Origin: Spirochaetales bacterium
Lineage (GTDB): Bacteria; Spirochaetota; Spirochaetia; SZUA-6; DRHE01
NCBI GenBank assembly: GCA_011049745.1
Contig: DRHE01000208.1
Coordinates: forward strand, 1 to 5,275
Reading direction: 5' to 3'
DNA: 5,275 bases
The position numbers and the translations under genes are program-made. The notes under the pieces are model-generated. The model saw only the letters and a program-made list of their open reading frames with translations. It had not been told where the DNA came from and ran no database searches. Positions 4,984 through 5,275 of this stretch are shown in pieces. Each line of letters opens with the position of its first letter. Position 1 is the stretch's first letter.

Positions 4984-5275
4984 AAGACAAGAAATCCGGC
5001 TGTTCCGGATCGCACTTCCCTGATTTCCCTTCACGGCTATGCCCATGAATCAACCCGCCTTACCGGGAGCTGTAAGGATAAACCCGGCCGCACCTGGGCT
5101 TTTTCGGCGGCCTATGACGGACCAAAATTGGCATTAATCCGCTTCAGCCCCAACGAGCCGCATTTGGCAGAGAGGGAGTTGATCAGTCATCTCGATTTAC
5201 TCAATGAACTGGATGCCCTGGAAAAGCGCGCTTTAGAGCTTTTAAAAAATCAAATCGGGGGCAACTGTTTTCGCC
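4984..5275 (+). CDS. Partial coding frame of unknown product, no visible start
   Basis: The frame is open from just after TAA at 4981-4983 to the right edge, 97 codons, while the other five frames are closed over most of it. The translation looks like real protein: a mixed beta-type segment (LISLHGYAHE, GRTWAFSAAYDGPKLALIRFS) followed by an amphipathic helix (HLAERELISHLDLLNELDALEKRALELLK). I do not recognise the family. No ATG, GTG or TTG occurs in frame before the TTG at 5119-5121, which is inside the apparent beta core; CTG 5020 and ATT 5023 are the only weak alternatives and lack a ribosome site. Possible explanations are a gene that lost its 5' end to a rearrangement, an indel upstream, or a rare start codon. 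Near its left end ATCCGG (4994-4999) and CCGGAT (5005-5010) form a perfect 6-base inverted repeat with a 5-base loop. The 3' end lies outside the window. Confidence 0.5.

Overview
The window is bacterial chromosome with four intact or window-cut genes, one coding frame that has no visible start, and two intergenic stretches with unusual structure. The organism is probably a Spirochaetota member or a close relative from a sediment or anaerobic setting. This rests on the style of the lytic transglycosylase lipoprotein and on a long unnamed helical protein of a kind I associate with spirochaetes. The DAHP synthase is of the Thermotoga type, which does not settle the phylum. No rRNA, tRNA, CRISPR array, transposase or phage gene is visible.

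Layout: (1) 1-409, minus strand, the N-terminal 136 residues of a DUF4416 protein that runs off the left edge. (2) 464-1891, plus strand, a 475-residue soluble helical protein of unknown function. It is divergent from gene 1 across a 54-base spacer and has a near-consensus promoter that would start the transcript almost at its ATG. (3) 1879-3774, minus strand, a 631-residue fusion of type I-beta DAHP synthase with prephenate dehydratase and a C-terminal ACT domain. Its 3' end overlaps gene 2 tail to tail by 13 bases. (4) 3775-3945, a GC-rich spacer with inverted repeats and a promoter for gene 3, also placed to give a leaderless or nearly leaderless mRNA. (5) 3946-4653, minus strand, a lytic transglycosylase lipoprotein with its own Shine-Dalgarno site. 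(6) 4654-4983, a spacer holding a GC-rich, hairpin-containing block with a 7-base tandem repeat between AT-rich flanks. (7) 4984-5275, plus strand, a convincing coding frame without an ATG, GTG or TTG start, cut by the right edge.

The genes do not form one pathway. The fusion enzyme joins the entry step of the shikimate pathway to the phenylalanine-specific dehydration of prephenate. The transglycosylase acts on peptidoglycan outside the inner membrane. The other genes have no known role. No defence or mobile system is evident. The points most worth a second look are the DAHP synthase-prephenate dehydratase fusion with a sensor domain at each end, the two leaderless-type promoters, a dnaX-like slippery heptamer next to a perfect hairpin inside gene 2, and the startless frame beside the GC-rich block.
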